A stretch of DNA of 64,000 bases from Maribacter_C sp047345145 (lineage in GTDB: Bacteria > Bacteroidota > Bacteroidia > Flavobacteriales > Flavobacteriaceae): the NCBI RefSeq assembly GCF_047345145.1, contig NZ_JBLFER010000002.1, positions 248,001 to 312,000 on the forward strand, given 5' to 3'. The notes under the pieces are model-generated. The model made no database searches. It worked only from the letters and a program-made list of their open reading frames with translations, and was not told where the DNA came from. Numbering within the stretch: position 1 is the stretch's first letter; each line of letters starts with the position of its first letter. The position numbers were made by a program, and so were the translations under genes. This document shows positions 43,934-52,044 of the stretch, piece after piece.

Positions 43934-44420
43934 GAAGTGTTGCCAGCTTCAAAAAAAGCTCGTTTACAAATTCACCTGTTTTGGCACTAGTCAGAAAATC
44001 TACAGGAAGTTCATTCTCTTCTAAAACAACTTTCAATTCTACTTTATCGACCAAATCGGACTTATTACCTACTACCATCAAAGGAGTGTCAGGAACCTTT
44101 TCCCTCACTATCTTCAAATCATTACTTAGATGCTCAAAAGTAGATGGTCTTGAAACATCAAATACGAATACCATACCGTGAGTTCCCAATAGATAGGAAT
44201 CTCTGATGGATACAATATCATCAGTGCCTTCTAAATCCCAAAGTATGAGGGAGACCTGGTTATCCACTGAAATTTCTACCAACTTTTTGGTGATGTGAAC
44301 TCCAATGGTAACCTTGTAATTATCAGAAAAAGTATCGGTAACAAATCTGCGAATCAAAGAGGTTTTGCCCACTCCAAAGTGTCCTAAAACGACAATTTTT
44401 TTAGAGCTGCGCATTGCCAA
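43917..44420 (-). CDS. Small Ras-like GTPase
   Basis: The 167-residue G-domain protein has P-loop G1 GHFGVGKTS (13-21), G2 Thr38 (KVTIG), G3 WDLEG (61-65) and G4 NKSD (119-122), with G5-like TSAKT in VDFLTSAKTGE. Eukaryotic Ras proteins have DTAGQ at G3; here it is DLEGTD, so the catalytic Gln is missing and hydrolysis probably needs a GAP. It belongs with the bacterial Ras-superfamily proteins (the MglA/Rup group; exact family not resolved). It lies between a coiled-coil sensor-like gene (20-base overlap upstream) and a hybrid kinase gene (17-base overlap downstream). Confidence 0.9.
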   Translation of the reverse strand: MAMRSSKKIVVLGHFGVGKTSLIRRFVTDTFSDNYKVTIGVHITKKLVEISVDNQVSLILWDLEGTDDIVSIRDSYLLGTHGMVFVFDVSRPSTFEHLSNDLKIVREKVPDTPLMVVGNKSDLVDKVELKVVLEENELPVDFLTSAKTGEFVNELFLKLATLLVNDA

Positions 44421-45264
44421 AATATTTTGCCAATTCTCTTTCTATTCTAGATTTAGGAACGGGAACAATACTCTTTTTTGCATTTTTAGTTTCGAAAACT
44501 AAATCAAGATTCATGGCCATGAAACTATTGTAGAAGTCAAAAATAATGTCTTGAAGTTTGTTTTTAGCGCTTAAAGTATAATTGCCCGAGATAACGACAG
44601 CTATATAGTGGGTAGCGAAACTTTGTAAATGGATTTCATACAATTCGTATTCTATCGACTCAAGCTCTTGATTTCTCTGATTAAAGGCATCTTCTACAAA
44701 TGATTTAATTGCGGTCAACATTCCTGAAACCATCTCCTCGTCCATAGTTTTTGACCGTGAGTAGCTCGACTTTAAAATGCCTGAATCTTTTTCTATTAGA
44801 AGCACCTGCTGAATGTGCGCATTAGACAAATCGTTCATCATCAGTTCCTCCTCTTTTTTTCCAGAAAAAACAGATCTGAATTTTCTTTTTCCTACAGATA
44901 AAAAACTTAGTTGGCTATTCATCTTTTCAGAAAGCAGTTTCATTTCTTGCGCAACATACTTTTTAATCATTTTACCCAAAATGGGATAAAGGGCATCCAC
45001 CACAACATCCTTGTTGATTTTGATTTCCTTTCGAAGTGTTTCGGTAATAGTCGGTCCTAAAGTCTCAGGAATGCTTTCTTTAAACTCATCAAGTTGAAAA
45101 GCAATAATTGGATCTACTTTTTCGGAAAGTTTTTCACGCTCATGTATCGTTTGCTCCAGCAGCTCAATCCTTTGGGAAATTTTCTCCTCAAATTCATGTT
45201 CATCTGCAAAAAGAATGTCTTTTAGGATCTCTATCTTGTCCTTTTCATTCATCTTTGGGTACAT
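44401..45264 (-). CDS. Coiled-coil protein with sensor-like C-terminal domain
   Basis: The 287-residue protein has no signal peptide or membrane segment. Residues 1-120 are a helical, Glu/Lys-rich coiled-coil region containing ALYPILGKMIKKYVAQEMKLLSEK. The C-terminal half (about 145-275) carries LIEKDSGILKSSYSRSKTMDEEMVSGMLTAIKSFVEDAF and YIAVVISGNYTL. I have seen this pattern of alternating strands and helices in flavobacterial proteins next to small GTPases; it resembles longin/roadblock-like sensor folds (a tentative match). The gene overlaps the GTPase start and follows a second coiled-coil gene. Confidence 0.8.
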   Translation of the reverse strand: MYPKMNEKDKIEILKDILFADEHEFEEKISQRIELLEQTIHEREKLSEKVDPIIAFQLDEFKESIPETLGPTITETLRKEIKINKDVVVDALYPILGKMIKKYVAQEMKLLSEKMNSQLSFLSVGKRKFRSVFSGKKEEELMMNDLSNAHIQQVLLIEKDSGILKSSYSRSKTMDEEMVSGMLTAIKSFVEDAFNQRNQELESIEYELYEIHLQSFATHYIAVVISGNYTLSAKNKLQDIIFDFYNSFMAMNLDLVFETKNAKKSIVPVPKSRIERELAKYFGNAQL

Positions 45265-45273
45265 GACTTTGGC

Positions 45274-45633
45274 TTATTTGTCGCCGATTTTTTGGCCTAG
45301 TTCAACAAGTAACTTGCCTAGCATCTTTTTGTTAACCGTATCTTCCCCAATATCCTCAATTTTGTTTTCAAGATTTTTCTCAAGTTCAGTAATACGAATA
45401 TTCAGGTCAGTTGACACATTGTCCATTGTAGTACTTAGCTCAGCTCGAATTTCTTCAATAAGATCTTCCAGGACTTTCTTTTTCTTGAGAATGTCTTTTT
45501 TAAGCTCTTCAAACTCTGAGTCATAAGCCTGAATAGTTTCTCCAAAAATCAGATTTTTGATAACATCGATTTTGGAAACTGAACTCTCGATTTTATCTTC
45601 TAGCTTAAACATAGCTTCGTGTTTTTTAGCCAT
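45274..45633 (-). CDS. Small coiled-coil protein
   Basis: The 119-residue protein is made almost entirely of charged heptads (KKDILKKKKVLEDLIEEIRAELSTTMDNV and RITELEKNLENKIEDIGED). It has a helical C-terminal segment KMLGKLLVELGQKIGD. It probably forms a long dimeric or higher-order coiled coil and may partner the larger coiled-coil protein encoded 9 bases downstream. No enzymatic domain is present. The family is not known to me. Confidence 0.8.
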   Translation of the reverse strand: MAKKHEAMFKLEDKIESSVSKIDVIKNLIFGETIQAYDSEFEELKKDILKKKKVLEDLIEEIRAELSTTMDNVSTDLNIRITELEKNLENKIEDIGEDTVNKKMLGKLLVELGQKIGDK

Positions 45634-45640
45634 AATGTCT

Positions 45641-45814
45641 TTAATTTGAATTGAACAGATCTAACATCGCTTTATCAAAAACTGAGAAAGCTTCACATTG
45701 AGGGAAGTCTAAAATACGACATTTCGTTGCTTCCCCTGCATTTTGCGTCATAAATTCTTTCAAAACCGTTTTGAATCGACCAATAGAAATATTGCGGTTT
45801 TGAAAACATGACAT
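45641..45814 (-). CDS. Small hypothetical protein (57 aa)
   Basis: A frame of 57 codons starts at ATG 45814 (MSCFQNRNISIGRF) and stops 7 bases before the next gene of the operon. The frame is open only 6 codons further upstream. The product is basic with conserved-looking Cys/Pro/Phe residues (CRILDFPQCEAFSVFDKAM). The tight spacing supports co-transcription and reality; no family is known. An internal ATG (residue 22) is an alternative start. Confidence 0.55.
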   Translation of the reverse strand: MSCFQNRNISIGRFKTVLKEFMTQNAGEATKCRILDFPQCEAFSVFDKAMLDLFNSN

Positions 45815-45878
45815 ACCATCATAAATACCTACTTAAACGGTATCATACCAACTCGAAGCACCTATTTTAAAAGCTCAA

Positions 45879-45909
45879 TTGACAATTGCTAGCAATAATT
45901 GTATCTTAG
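45879..45909 (+). promoter_or_regulatory. Promoter of the zinc metalloprotease gene
   Basis: TTG at 45879-45881 is followed after 20 bases by TATCTTAG at 45902-45909, close to TTG-N20-TAnnTTTG. The spacer contains the palindrome ATTGCTAGCAAT, which could be an operator. The gene starts at 46018, leaving a leader of about 100 bases. Confidence 0.6.
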
Positions 45910-46017
45910 GCGTCTATCTATAGCGCTTATAACGTATTGTTTAGGTACAATTATGTTAAATAGATACCCCGACCCAGCCACTTCATACGAAACTAAAAAT
46001 TGACGCGTTCGCTACTT

Positions 46018-48585
46018 ATGAGACTGTTTGTCCTACTTGTTGGTTTAATATTGTTGAATGCTTCCTGTAGTACTATGGGAATTTTTGGCAATAAGAATTC
46101 TATTGCCGTTTCAGGAGAACAATCTGTTAATAAAGCTAAGGGTTACGATCGCATTATCACAAAAGATGCTATTTCCCAAAAAGGCCTTTTTGATGTACAT
46201 AGAGTCGGTGAAAAGTACTATTTTGAGATTCCGGATAGTTTATTCAATCGGGAAATTCTTGTAGTTACTAGATTTATTAAAACTCCTTCAGGGGCGGGCA
46301 ACTATGGAGGTGAGAAAATCTCTGAAAATACCATCGTTTTTGAAAAGGGGCCAACCAACAACATCTTTCTTCGTATTGCTACTTTGGTAAGTGCTGCAGA
46401 TGAAAATGATGCGATTTCCAAAGCGGTTAACAATTCAAACATCACTCCGATTTTAGAGGCCTTTGATATTAAGGCTTCTCATGAAAAGAAAGGAACACAT
46501 TTAATTGAGGTTACTGCGTTCTTGAATAGTGAAAATCCATTGTTGGCTCTGAGTAATCCACAAAAGGATTCTTATAAACTTATAGGAATTGAAAAGGACA
46601 AGTCCTATATAAAAGAAATAAATTCCTTCCCCATAAATACAGAAATCAAAACGGTCAAAACCTACAAGGCCAAATCTGTAAAAGGGAAACGAAAAAAAGC
46701 TTTGCCAGCTGCCGTGCACGCCGGAGTAGTAACCTTGGAAATCAACAACTCCTTTATCTTATTACCTAAAGAACCTATGCAAAAGCGCTATGCAGATGCC
46801 CGTGTAGGCTACTTTGCAAGTTCGTATTTGGAGTATGGAGATGACCAGCAAAAGGTAGATCGAAATACCTATATCCATCGCTGGAGACTGGAACCCAGAC
46901 CGGAGGATATCGAAAAATGGAAACAAGGCGAATTGGTAGAACCCCAAAAACCAATTATCTACTATATCGACCCGGCAACCCCTAAAAAATGGAGACCCTA
47001 TTTAATTCAGGGAATCAATGATTGGCAAGTTGCCTTTGAACAAGCTGGTTTCAAAAATGCTATTGTGGGAATGGAATGGCCAGAAAATGACCCAACCATG
47101 AGTCTGGAAGACGCCCGTTTTTCTGTACTACGATATTTCGCCTCTCCTTCAAAAAATGCGTACGGACCAAATATCGTAGATCCACGAAGTGGGGAAATTT
47201 TAGAAAGTCATATTGGCTGGTATCACAACCTTATGAATCTATTGCACAGTTGGTATATGGTTCAAGCTGGCGCAGTTGACCCACGTGCGCAACAAATGGA
47301 ATTCGAGACCGAACTTATGGGTGACCTCATTCGTTTTGTGAGCTCACATGAAGTAGGCCACACCTTAGGATTACGCCATAATATGGGTGCAAGTTCTGCC
47401 ACACCTGTTGCCAATCTTAGAGATGCGGAATGGCTTAAAGAAAATGGACATACTAGTTCTATAATGGATTATGCACGTTTCAATTACGTCGCACAACCTG
47501 AAGATAATATTCCCGTGGAAGACCTTATGCCCAGAATTGGCGACTATGACAAATGGGCTATACAATGGGGTTATTCTAAATTAAACGAAGATTTCACCCG
47601 AAATGAAGAAAGAGAGCTTTTGAGCCAAATGATAGTTGATAGCGTGAGCAATAATCGCAGACTTTGGTTTGGTGGTGAAGGACGCGACTTTGACCCTAGA
47701 TCTCAGACTGAAGATCTTGGTGACAATGCCATGGAAGCCAGTATGTATGGCATCTTGAATCTACAACGTATCGCTCCATGTATTAAGGAATGGGTAAAAG
47801 AAAGTGATAGCGATGATTTTTCTAACCTCGATCAAATCTATAAAGATTTAGTCAACCAGTACAGCGATTACATTTTTCACGTCACCAAAAACATTGGAGG
47901 AATTTATGTGACTCCCAAAACCATGGGGGAAGAAGGTGAAGTATATCGCCCTGTTGATATTCAAACCCAAAAACAAGCATTGGTATTCTTGAACAACTAC
48001 ATTTTTCAAGAACCCAAATGGTTGATGCGCAATGACATTCTTAATGCCATTCAATCGCCTAGATCTAAAGAGTCAGTTACCAAGACCATGGAAAGTGTGA
48101 TGATGAATCTGCTTGGCGGAAGTCGTCTGAGTAGAATGACCTTTATTTCGGAACGCTATGAAGATGAAAATCCATATCGGCCTGAGGATTATATCGATGA
48201 CTTAAACCAATTGGTTTGGGGAGATATGAATGTATTTTATCAAACGAATGCTTACAAAAGGAAGTTGCAGAAGTCCTATGTTTCTAATATGATTGCACTT
48301 TACAAACCTGATGTGACGGAAGGTTTTGTTGAGGGACTTTTGGCTGAATTGTCTAAAGGATTTACTTCAAACACCGATGTGCGCTCACTCGCCCTAGACA
48401 ACCTTTTAACCCTTCAAGGGAAGATAAAAAGAACTATTCCGGTAATGACAGATCGCTTAACCATTGCTCATCTTAATTATTTGAAAAGAGAAATCGAAGC
48501 TGTTGTAGGCGAGACCGACGATGTTGACCCATTATTTATTCCCTTTCGCAAAGATATTTCGATAAAGGAAGACGGAAAAGAATAG
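46018..48585 (+). CDS. Zinc-dependent metalloprotease (DUF5117/DUF5118 type), lipoprotein
   Basis: The start is placed at ATG 46018, which gives a lipoprotein signal (MRLFVLLVGLILLNASC, lipid Cys at residue 17). A TTG 18 bases further up would only add a short charged stretch. The 855-residue protein has the zinc motif HEVGHTLGLRH at residues 444-454, the extended H-E-x-x-H-x-x-G-x-x-H of metzincin-like proteases, within a domain typical of large bacteroidetal secreted metalloproteases. It is expected to act at the outer membrane or periplasm. The promoter lies 100 bases upstream and the gene is monocistronic. Confidence 0.92.
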   Translation: MRLFVLLVGLILLNASCSTMGIFGNKNSIAVSGEQSVNKAKGYDRIITKDAISQKGLFDVHRVGEKYYFEIPDSLFNREILVVTRFIKTPSGAGNYGGEKISENTIVFEKGPTNNIFLRIATLVSAADENDAISKAVNNSNITPILEAFDIKASHEKKGTHLIEVTAFLNSENPLLALSNPQKDSYKLIGIEKDKSYIKEINSFPINTEIKTVKTYKAKSVKGKRKKALPAAVHAGVVTLEINNSFILLPKEPMQKRYADARVGYFASSYLEYGDDQQKVDRNTYIHRWRLEPRPEDIEKWKQGELVEPQKPIIYYIDPATPKKWRPYLIQGINDWQVAFEQAGFKNAIVGMEWPENDPTMSLEDARFSVLRYFASPSKNAYGPNIVDPRSGEILESHIGWYHNLMNLLHSWYMVQAGAVDPRAQQMEFETELMGDLIRFVSSHEVGHTLGLRHNMGASSATPVANLRDAEWLKENGHTSSIMDYARFNYVAQPEDNIPVEDLMPRIGDYDKWAIQWGYSKLNEDFTRNEERELLSQMIVDSVSNNRRLWFGGEGRDFDPRSQTEDLGDNAMEASMYGILNLQRIAPCIKEWVKESDSDDFSNLDQIYKDLVNQYSDYIFHVTKNIGGIYVTPKTMGEEGEVYRPVDIQTQKQALVFLNNYIFQEPKWLMRNDILNAIQSPRSKESVTKTMESVMMNLLGGSRLSRMTFISERYEDENPYRPEDYIDDLNQLVWGDMNVFYQTNAYKRKLQKSYVSNMIALYKPDVTEGFVEGLLAELSKGFTSNTDVRSLALDNLLTLQGKIKRTIPVMTDRLTIAHLNYLKREIEAVVGETDDVDPLFIPFRKDISIKEDGKE

Positions 48586-48586
48586 C

Positions 48587-49213
48587 TCACTCAACTTCTT
48601 CTTGCTCAAATTTCGACGAGTTAAAGGTTTTTGTAAAATGAGATTCCAAATAACTTTCTGCTACTCCAATTCTTCCGAACAAAAGCCTAATTCGATAGAG
48701 TTCCGCCAAGTCTTCATACCCAAATTTTCTATCCAGAATAGAGCTCACATGAATCACAGGAATATCTTGACATACCTCTACTAAGGTTTCTTGAGAACCA
48801 TATAGGTTTTCTAAAGTGTGCAATACTTCAAAGTCTAAATCTTTGGCCCTACCAGAATCTAATAAAGCCTTCCATACCCCATCACTAAATGTGTAAATAG
48901 ATTGATTGGTCGAAATTCCACGTTTCTTTTTCTCTAAGAAACGCGTAGGTAATCTTCCTAAAAAAGTATTATCACTATGAATTTTGTTCAATAATGTATC
49001 TAATTTAGTGGTAGTCTGCTCGTCCCATTCCATCCAAATGCTTAGAATTTGAGCATTACTTTCGATTTCTTGTTTTAATGCGATGAGTGCTTTTTCTTTT
49101 TGAGTTTTTTCCTCAATTCGGTCTTGAAACTCAAAAATTACTAATATCCCCAAGAGGATAAGTCCGATAACTAAAAAGATTGTTTTGTCTATGCGTAGTG
49201 TTGCTATTTTCAC
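48587..49213 (-). CDS. Membrane-anchored hypothetical protein
   Basis: The 208-residue protein has one N-terminal hydrophobic helix (IFLVIGLILLGILVIFEF, residues 12-29). Next come a helical region (QDRIEEKTQKEKALIALKQEIESN) and a larger domain rich in Leu and Glu. The helix is likely a signal anchor with the rest in the periplasm. A pattern of helices with Trp/Trp-like residues (IWMEWDEQT, VWKALLDSG) is present but no known domain is recognised. It converges with the metalloprotease gene, stop to stop, within 2 bases. Confidence 0.7.
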   Translation of the reverse strand: MKIATLRIDKTIFLVIGLILLGILVIFEFQDRIEEKTQKEKALIALKQEIESNAQILSIWMEWDEQTTTKLDTLLNKIHSDNTFLGRLPTRFLEKKKRGISTNQSIYTFSDGVWKALLDSGRAKDLDFEVLHTLENLYGSQETLVEVCQDIPVIHVSSILDRKFGYEDLAELYRIRLLFGRIGVAESYLESHFTKTFNSSKFEQEEVE

Positions 49214-49389
49214 TGTACTTTATTTTAAAGTTCCGAATATTCAAATTTAAGCTTTAGTGCCAAGCTATTTCTCCCCTAAAACAGGGATAGCAATACGTCT
49301 TTTCCAAACTCCTCCTCACAAAAGTTAACATTGTACTTTGAATTGAAATTTTAGAGAATTTTTTGGCTTTTTAAAATAACAATAGCTTG

Positions 49390-49503
49390 AAGTTATCTTA
49401 ACATTCATTGTGGGGCTTTTATGGAATTTTGCAACGCACTCGAAGCAGTGCTTTGGTTTGAGTTGGTTAGTTAAAACCGGTGTGGAGACATCGGTTTTTT
49501 TTC
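49390..49503 (+). ncRNA. Possible small RNA ending in an orphan terminator
   Basis: The terminator AAACCGGTGT-GGAG-ACATCGGTTT plus eight T (49474-49503) has no plus-strand gene within 900 bases before it, since the metalloprotease gene ends at 48585 and the intervening gene is on the other strand. It is preceded by a second hairpin (GCACT-CGAAGC-AGTGC, about 49435-49450). A short structured transcript is plausible; the 5' end and existence are unproven. Confidence 0.35.
49474..49503 (+). terminator. Rho-independent terminator without an upstream gene
   Basis: Ten-base arms with one mismatch (AAACCGGTGT and ACATCGGTTT), loop GGAG, followed by eight T. Confidence 0.8.
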
Positions 49504-49506
49504 GTT

Positions 49507-49534
49507 TTGTAGATTTTCATTTTTAGTATCTTTA
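49507..49534 (+). promoter_or_regulatory. Promoter of the dienelactone hydrolase gene
   Basis: TTG at 49507-49509, 17 bases, TATCTTTA at 49527-49534: close to the bacteroidetal consensus, 45 bases before the start codon. Confidence 0.6.
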
Positions 49535-49579
49535 AAGGGCTATACCCTATTTTATTTTCTGAACTCAAAAATCAACACA

Positions 49580-50464
49580 ATGAAAAAGCTAAAAAAAGAA
49601 GACATCAAACAGGAGGTATTTGATCTCTATGACGATTATGCACACGATAGAGTGAGCAGAAGATTGTTTTTAGATAAGTTATCGACCTATGCTGTTGGAG
49701 GACTTACGGTTTCATCATTGCTAGGTTTTATTTCTCCGGATTATGTGAAGAAGATTCAAATACAGCAAGACGATTCCAGACTGAAATCGGAATTCATTGA
49801 ATACGATTCCCAAAAAGGAGGGGGTACCATGAAAGGACTTCTTTCAAGACCTGTCGATGTTAAAGGAAAACTTCCTGGGATAGTTGTTGTTCATGAAAAT
49901 CGTGGCTTGAATCCACATATTGAAGATGTTGGTCGCCGCGCTGGTTTGGCAGGATTCATTTCGTTAGCTCCTGATGCCTTAACACCTTTAGGAGGATATC
50001 CTGGAACGGATGACGAGGGGCGTACACTACAGCGCCAACGTGACCGAAATGAAATGCTGGAAGATTTTATTGCGGCATTCGATCATTTGAAAAATCATCC
50101 TGAATGTTCCGGGAAAGTTGGTGTAGTAGGTTTTTGTTTTGGTGGATGGATTTCAAATATGATGGCGGTAAAAGTTCCTGATTTAGGAGCTGCAGTTCCT
50201 TTTTATGGCGGACAACCCAAAGAAGATATTGATAAAATCAATGCGCCTCTTCTACTTCATTTTGGGGAATTGGACAAGCGCGTCAATGCAGGTTGGCCGG
50301 CTTATGAAGCGGCCTTAAAAGAACACGGAAAAGAATATCAAGCCCATATCTATGAAAATGCCAATCACGGATTTCATAACGATACGACCCCAAGATATGA
50401 CAGGGACGCGGCGGAATTGGCCTCGACTCGAACCATAGATTTTTTCACTGAAAATCTGGGTTAG
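49580..50464 (+). CDS. Dienelactone hydrolase family protein
   Basis: The 294-residue alpha/beta hydrolase has the nucleophile motif GFCFGG, with Cys as in true dienelactone hydrolase, in VGVVGFCFGGWISNM. A likely acid Asp lies in FGELDKRVNA and the His in NANHGFHND. An N-terminal extension with RRLFLDKLSTYAVGGLTVSSLLGF (about residues 27-50) looks like a Tat-type leader, so the protein is probably exported. DLH-type enzymes cleave lactones or esters; the substrate is unknown. It is single-gene with a promoter at 49507-49534. Confidence 0.88.
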   Translation: MKKLKKEDIKQEVFDLYDDYAHDRVSRRLFLDKLSTYAVGGLTVSSLLGFISPDYVKKIQIQQDDSRLKSEFIEYDSQKGGGTMKGLLSRPVDVKGKLPGIVVVHENRGLNPHIEDVGRRAGLAGFISLAPDALTPLGGYPGTDDEGRTLQRQRDRNEMLEDFIAAFDHLKNHPECSGKVGVVGFCFGGWISNMMAVKVPDLGAAVPFYGGQPKEDIDKINAPLLLHFGELDKRVNAGWPAYEAALKEHGKEYQAHIYENANHGFHNDTTPRYDRDAAELASTRTIDFFTENLG

Positions 50465-50793
50465 TGCTTATCCATTAATTTTTAATCAATTTGTAAGATT
50501 CTGTTAAAATAAGTATTCGAAAACCACGTTATATATAAACACCCAATAAACTTCTGCATATATAGGACCTCTACTTTAAAATCTGCACAGAACGCATTTT
50601 TTGAAAAACCATTTGAGACTATTTTCAAATGTGTGATTAGAATTTTTAGAGTTCATTTTTGATGTTATTTTAGGCAAAATTTTCTGGCATAGCCGTAGCT
50701 ATGGTATAAAATTCTAACGCAGAATGGCGCAAAAAGGCACCTAAAAAAATAATCGGCATATTTCAAAACAGTCTCTTAGACCAAAATCTAATC
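50465..50793. other. Intergenic region dominated by a long palindrome
   Basis: There is no gene here. The right half is occupied by the imperfect palindrome at 50612-50778, which ends only 15 bases before the next start codon. The left part is AT-rich and featureless. Confidence 0.6.
50612..50778. repeat. Long imperfect palindrome (about 167 bp)
   Basis: The outer arms TTGAGACTATTTTCAAAT and (reverse complement) AAGAGACTGTTTTGAAAT match, and the centre is the perfect palindrome CATAGCCGTAGCTATG (50688-50703). The arms agree around TTAGGCAAAATTTTCTGG / TTAGAATTTTATACC as well. The unit is symmetric to within one base about 50695. It could fold as one long hairpin in DNA or RNA. It resembles a dispersed flavobacterial repeat seen in other genomes (from memory), but copy number cannot be judged here. 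Confidence 0.75.
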
Positions 50794-51513
50794 ATGGGGC
50801 ACAAAACACTATATAACACTTCGTGGAATACCGTCTACGATTATCTGAACGAACCAGGTAATCGAACAAAACATCAAAAATTTTACACCGCCGTAGCTCC
50901 AATAATCAAACATTGGTTACTTCGTTTGGGTTTAAAAGATGACCTTGACGGACATGCTAAAAGTATTTTCTCAGACTTGTTTCTCAAGGAATTGAAACGC
51001 TATCGTTCGGGAAAATTGGTACGTGAAAAATGTACGGCCAAAATCACCACTTATTACTTTCCGGTAATCAAAAACCTCTGTTTAGACTATATCAAAGTAC
51101 TGCGAAGTGAAACCTATTTTACCGAAGATTCCTCTGAATTGGATGTGGAAGCTGAAATAGGTGTTTTCGATTCGATTTGGGGGGAACATAAAAACATGGT
51201 CTTTACCGAAATGACTCGTCATATCAAAGACTGGATAGAATTTTCAGGTTTTGCCCGTGCCAAAAGAGAGATGTTGCGAAAACGCTTCATCGAAGGGCGG
51301 AAGTTTCCTGAGATACTTCGTGGTGTTGACAAAAGTGTTTTCGAAGCACAACGAAAATGGGCCTGCAGGCAGGGTAAAAAAATTGCTGCTATGATTGCGG
51401 AAATATTGCTTCCGGCCTTTATCGAATTCCACCGCTTGCCGATTAGCAAAAAAATCGACCCAAGACTTATTGAAAAGTATATTCTGGGCTTACGAACGAA
51501 GCTCGCTCGATGA
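50794..51513 (+). CDS. Sigma-70-like / HTH-containing hypothetical protein
   Basis: The 239-residue protein is basic and helical with no signal or membrane segment. The N-terminal part (FYTAVAPIIKHWLLRLGLKDDLDGHAKSIFSDLFLKEL...FPVIKNLCLDYIKVLRSE, about 30-110) has the layout of sigma-70 region 2. The C-terminal REMLRKRFIEGRKFPEILRGVDKSVFEAQRKWACRQGKK (about 160-198) looks like a helix-turn-helix comparable to sigma region 4. Sequence identity is not clear enough to be sure. It converges on the 51490-51903 gene (24-base overlap) and lies next to a long palindrome. Confidence 0.6.
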   Translation: MGHKTLYNTSWNTVYDYLNEPGNRTKHQKFYTAVAPIIKHWLLRLGLKDDLDGHAKSIFSDLFLKELKRYRSGKLVREKCTAKITTYYFPVIKNLCLDYIKVLRSETYFTEDSSELDVEAEIGVFDSIWGEHKNMVFTEMTRHIKDWIEFSGFARAKREMLRKRFIEGRKFPEILRGVDKSVFEAQRKWACRQGKKIAAMIAEILLPAFIEFHRLPISKKIDPRLIEKYILGLRTKLAR

Positions 51514-51903
51514 CTTTATTAGGTCGAGAATAGTTTCCTTGTAATCCGCTAATGTCTTTTTTCGATGCACATCAACAGGTTTCTCAAGGATGGCAATCTT
51601 GGGAAAGAGTTCTTCGTTATCTTCATTCCATTCCCCTTCTAGATCTCTATTCTTTAAATTCAAGTAATCGAGTTGCATCATACGGACTTTAAACACAAAG
51701 TCTTCATCTTGTTTGACCAATTGGAGGAATACAGCTCGTATTTTAGGTTCGATTGCTATCTCGCCTTTTAAATAGCCTTGGTAATACAGCAAAAGAAAGT
51801 TTTGGAGTTTCTTTTGCATTAACTCGCTAGCCGATGAAGCTTCTTTTCTTGAAGCTTTCATCTCCTCGATTTGCATTTCTTCCTTCTTACTTATATCATT
51901 CAT
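51490..51903 (-). CDS. Hypothetical protein
   Basis: This 137-residue, mostly helical, charged protein (N-terminal KKEEMQIEEMKASRKEASSASEL) has a central LLYYQGYLKGEIAIEPKIRAVFLQL. There is no signal or membrane helix and no known domain. It is the last gene of the minus-strand envelope cluster, after a 206-base spacer following the penicillin-binding protein gene, and overlaps the convergent sigma-like gene. Confidence 0.7.
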   Translation of the reverse strand: MNDISKKEEMQIEEMKASRKEASSASELMQKKLQNFLLLYYQGYLKGEIAIEPKIRAVFLQLVKQDEDFVFKVRMMQLDYLNLKNRDLEGEWNEDNEELFPKIAILEKPVDVHRKKTLADYKETILDLIKSSSELRS

Positions 51904-52044
51904 GCGCTACGTGTACAATTAGAATCTACTTGCAAAAGGTTCGACAGTTTCTGTTTTGAACAGGACCATCATTACATTCAAGGTTTGGCGGCTAGAGAAT
52001 GAAAGGAGATTCAGATGCGCCTTTAATAGTCGCAACTGTTAAGC

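Larger units (their letters stand above)
49214..49579. other. Intergenic region with terminator-like hairpin
   Basis: This 366-base spacer has no gene longer than a few codons on either strand. It holds the promoter region of the minus-strand 48587-49213 gene, a possible small RNA ending at 49502, and the promoter of the 49580 gene at 49507-49534. Confidence 0.6.

Noticed and set aside
46000..46017. TTG start for the metalloprotease at 46000
   Set aside because: The ATG at 46018 directly begins the lipoprotein signal; the TTG would add a charged stretch before it.
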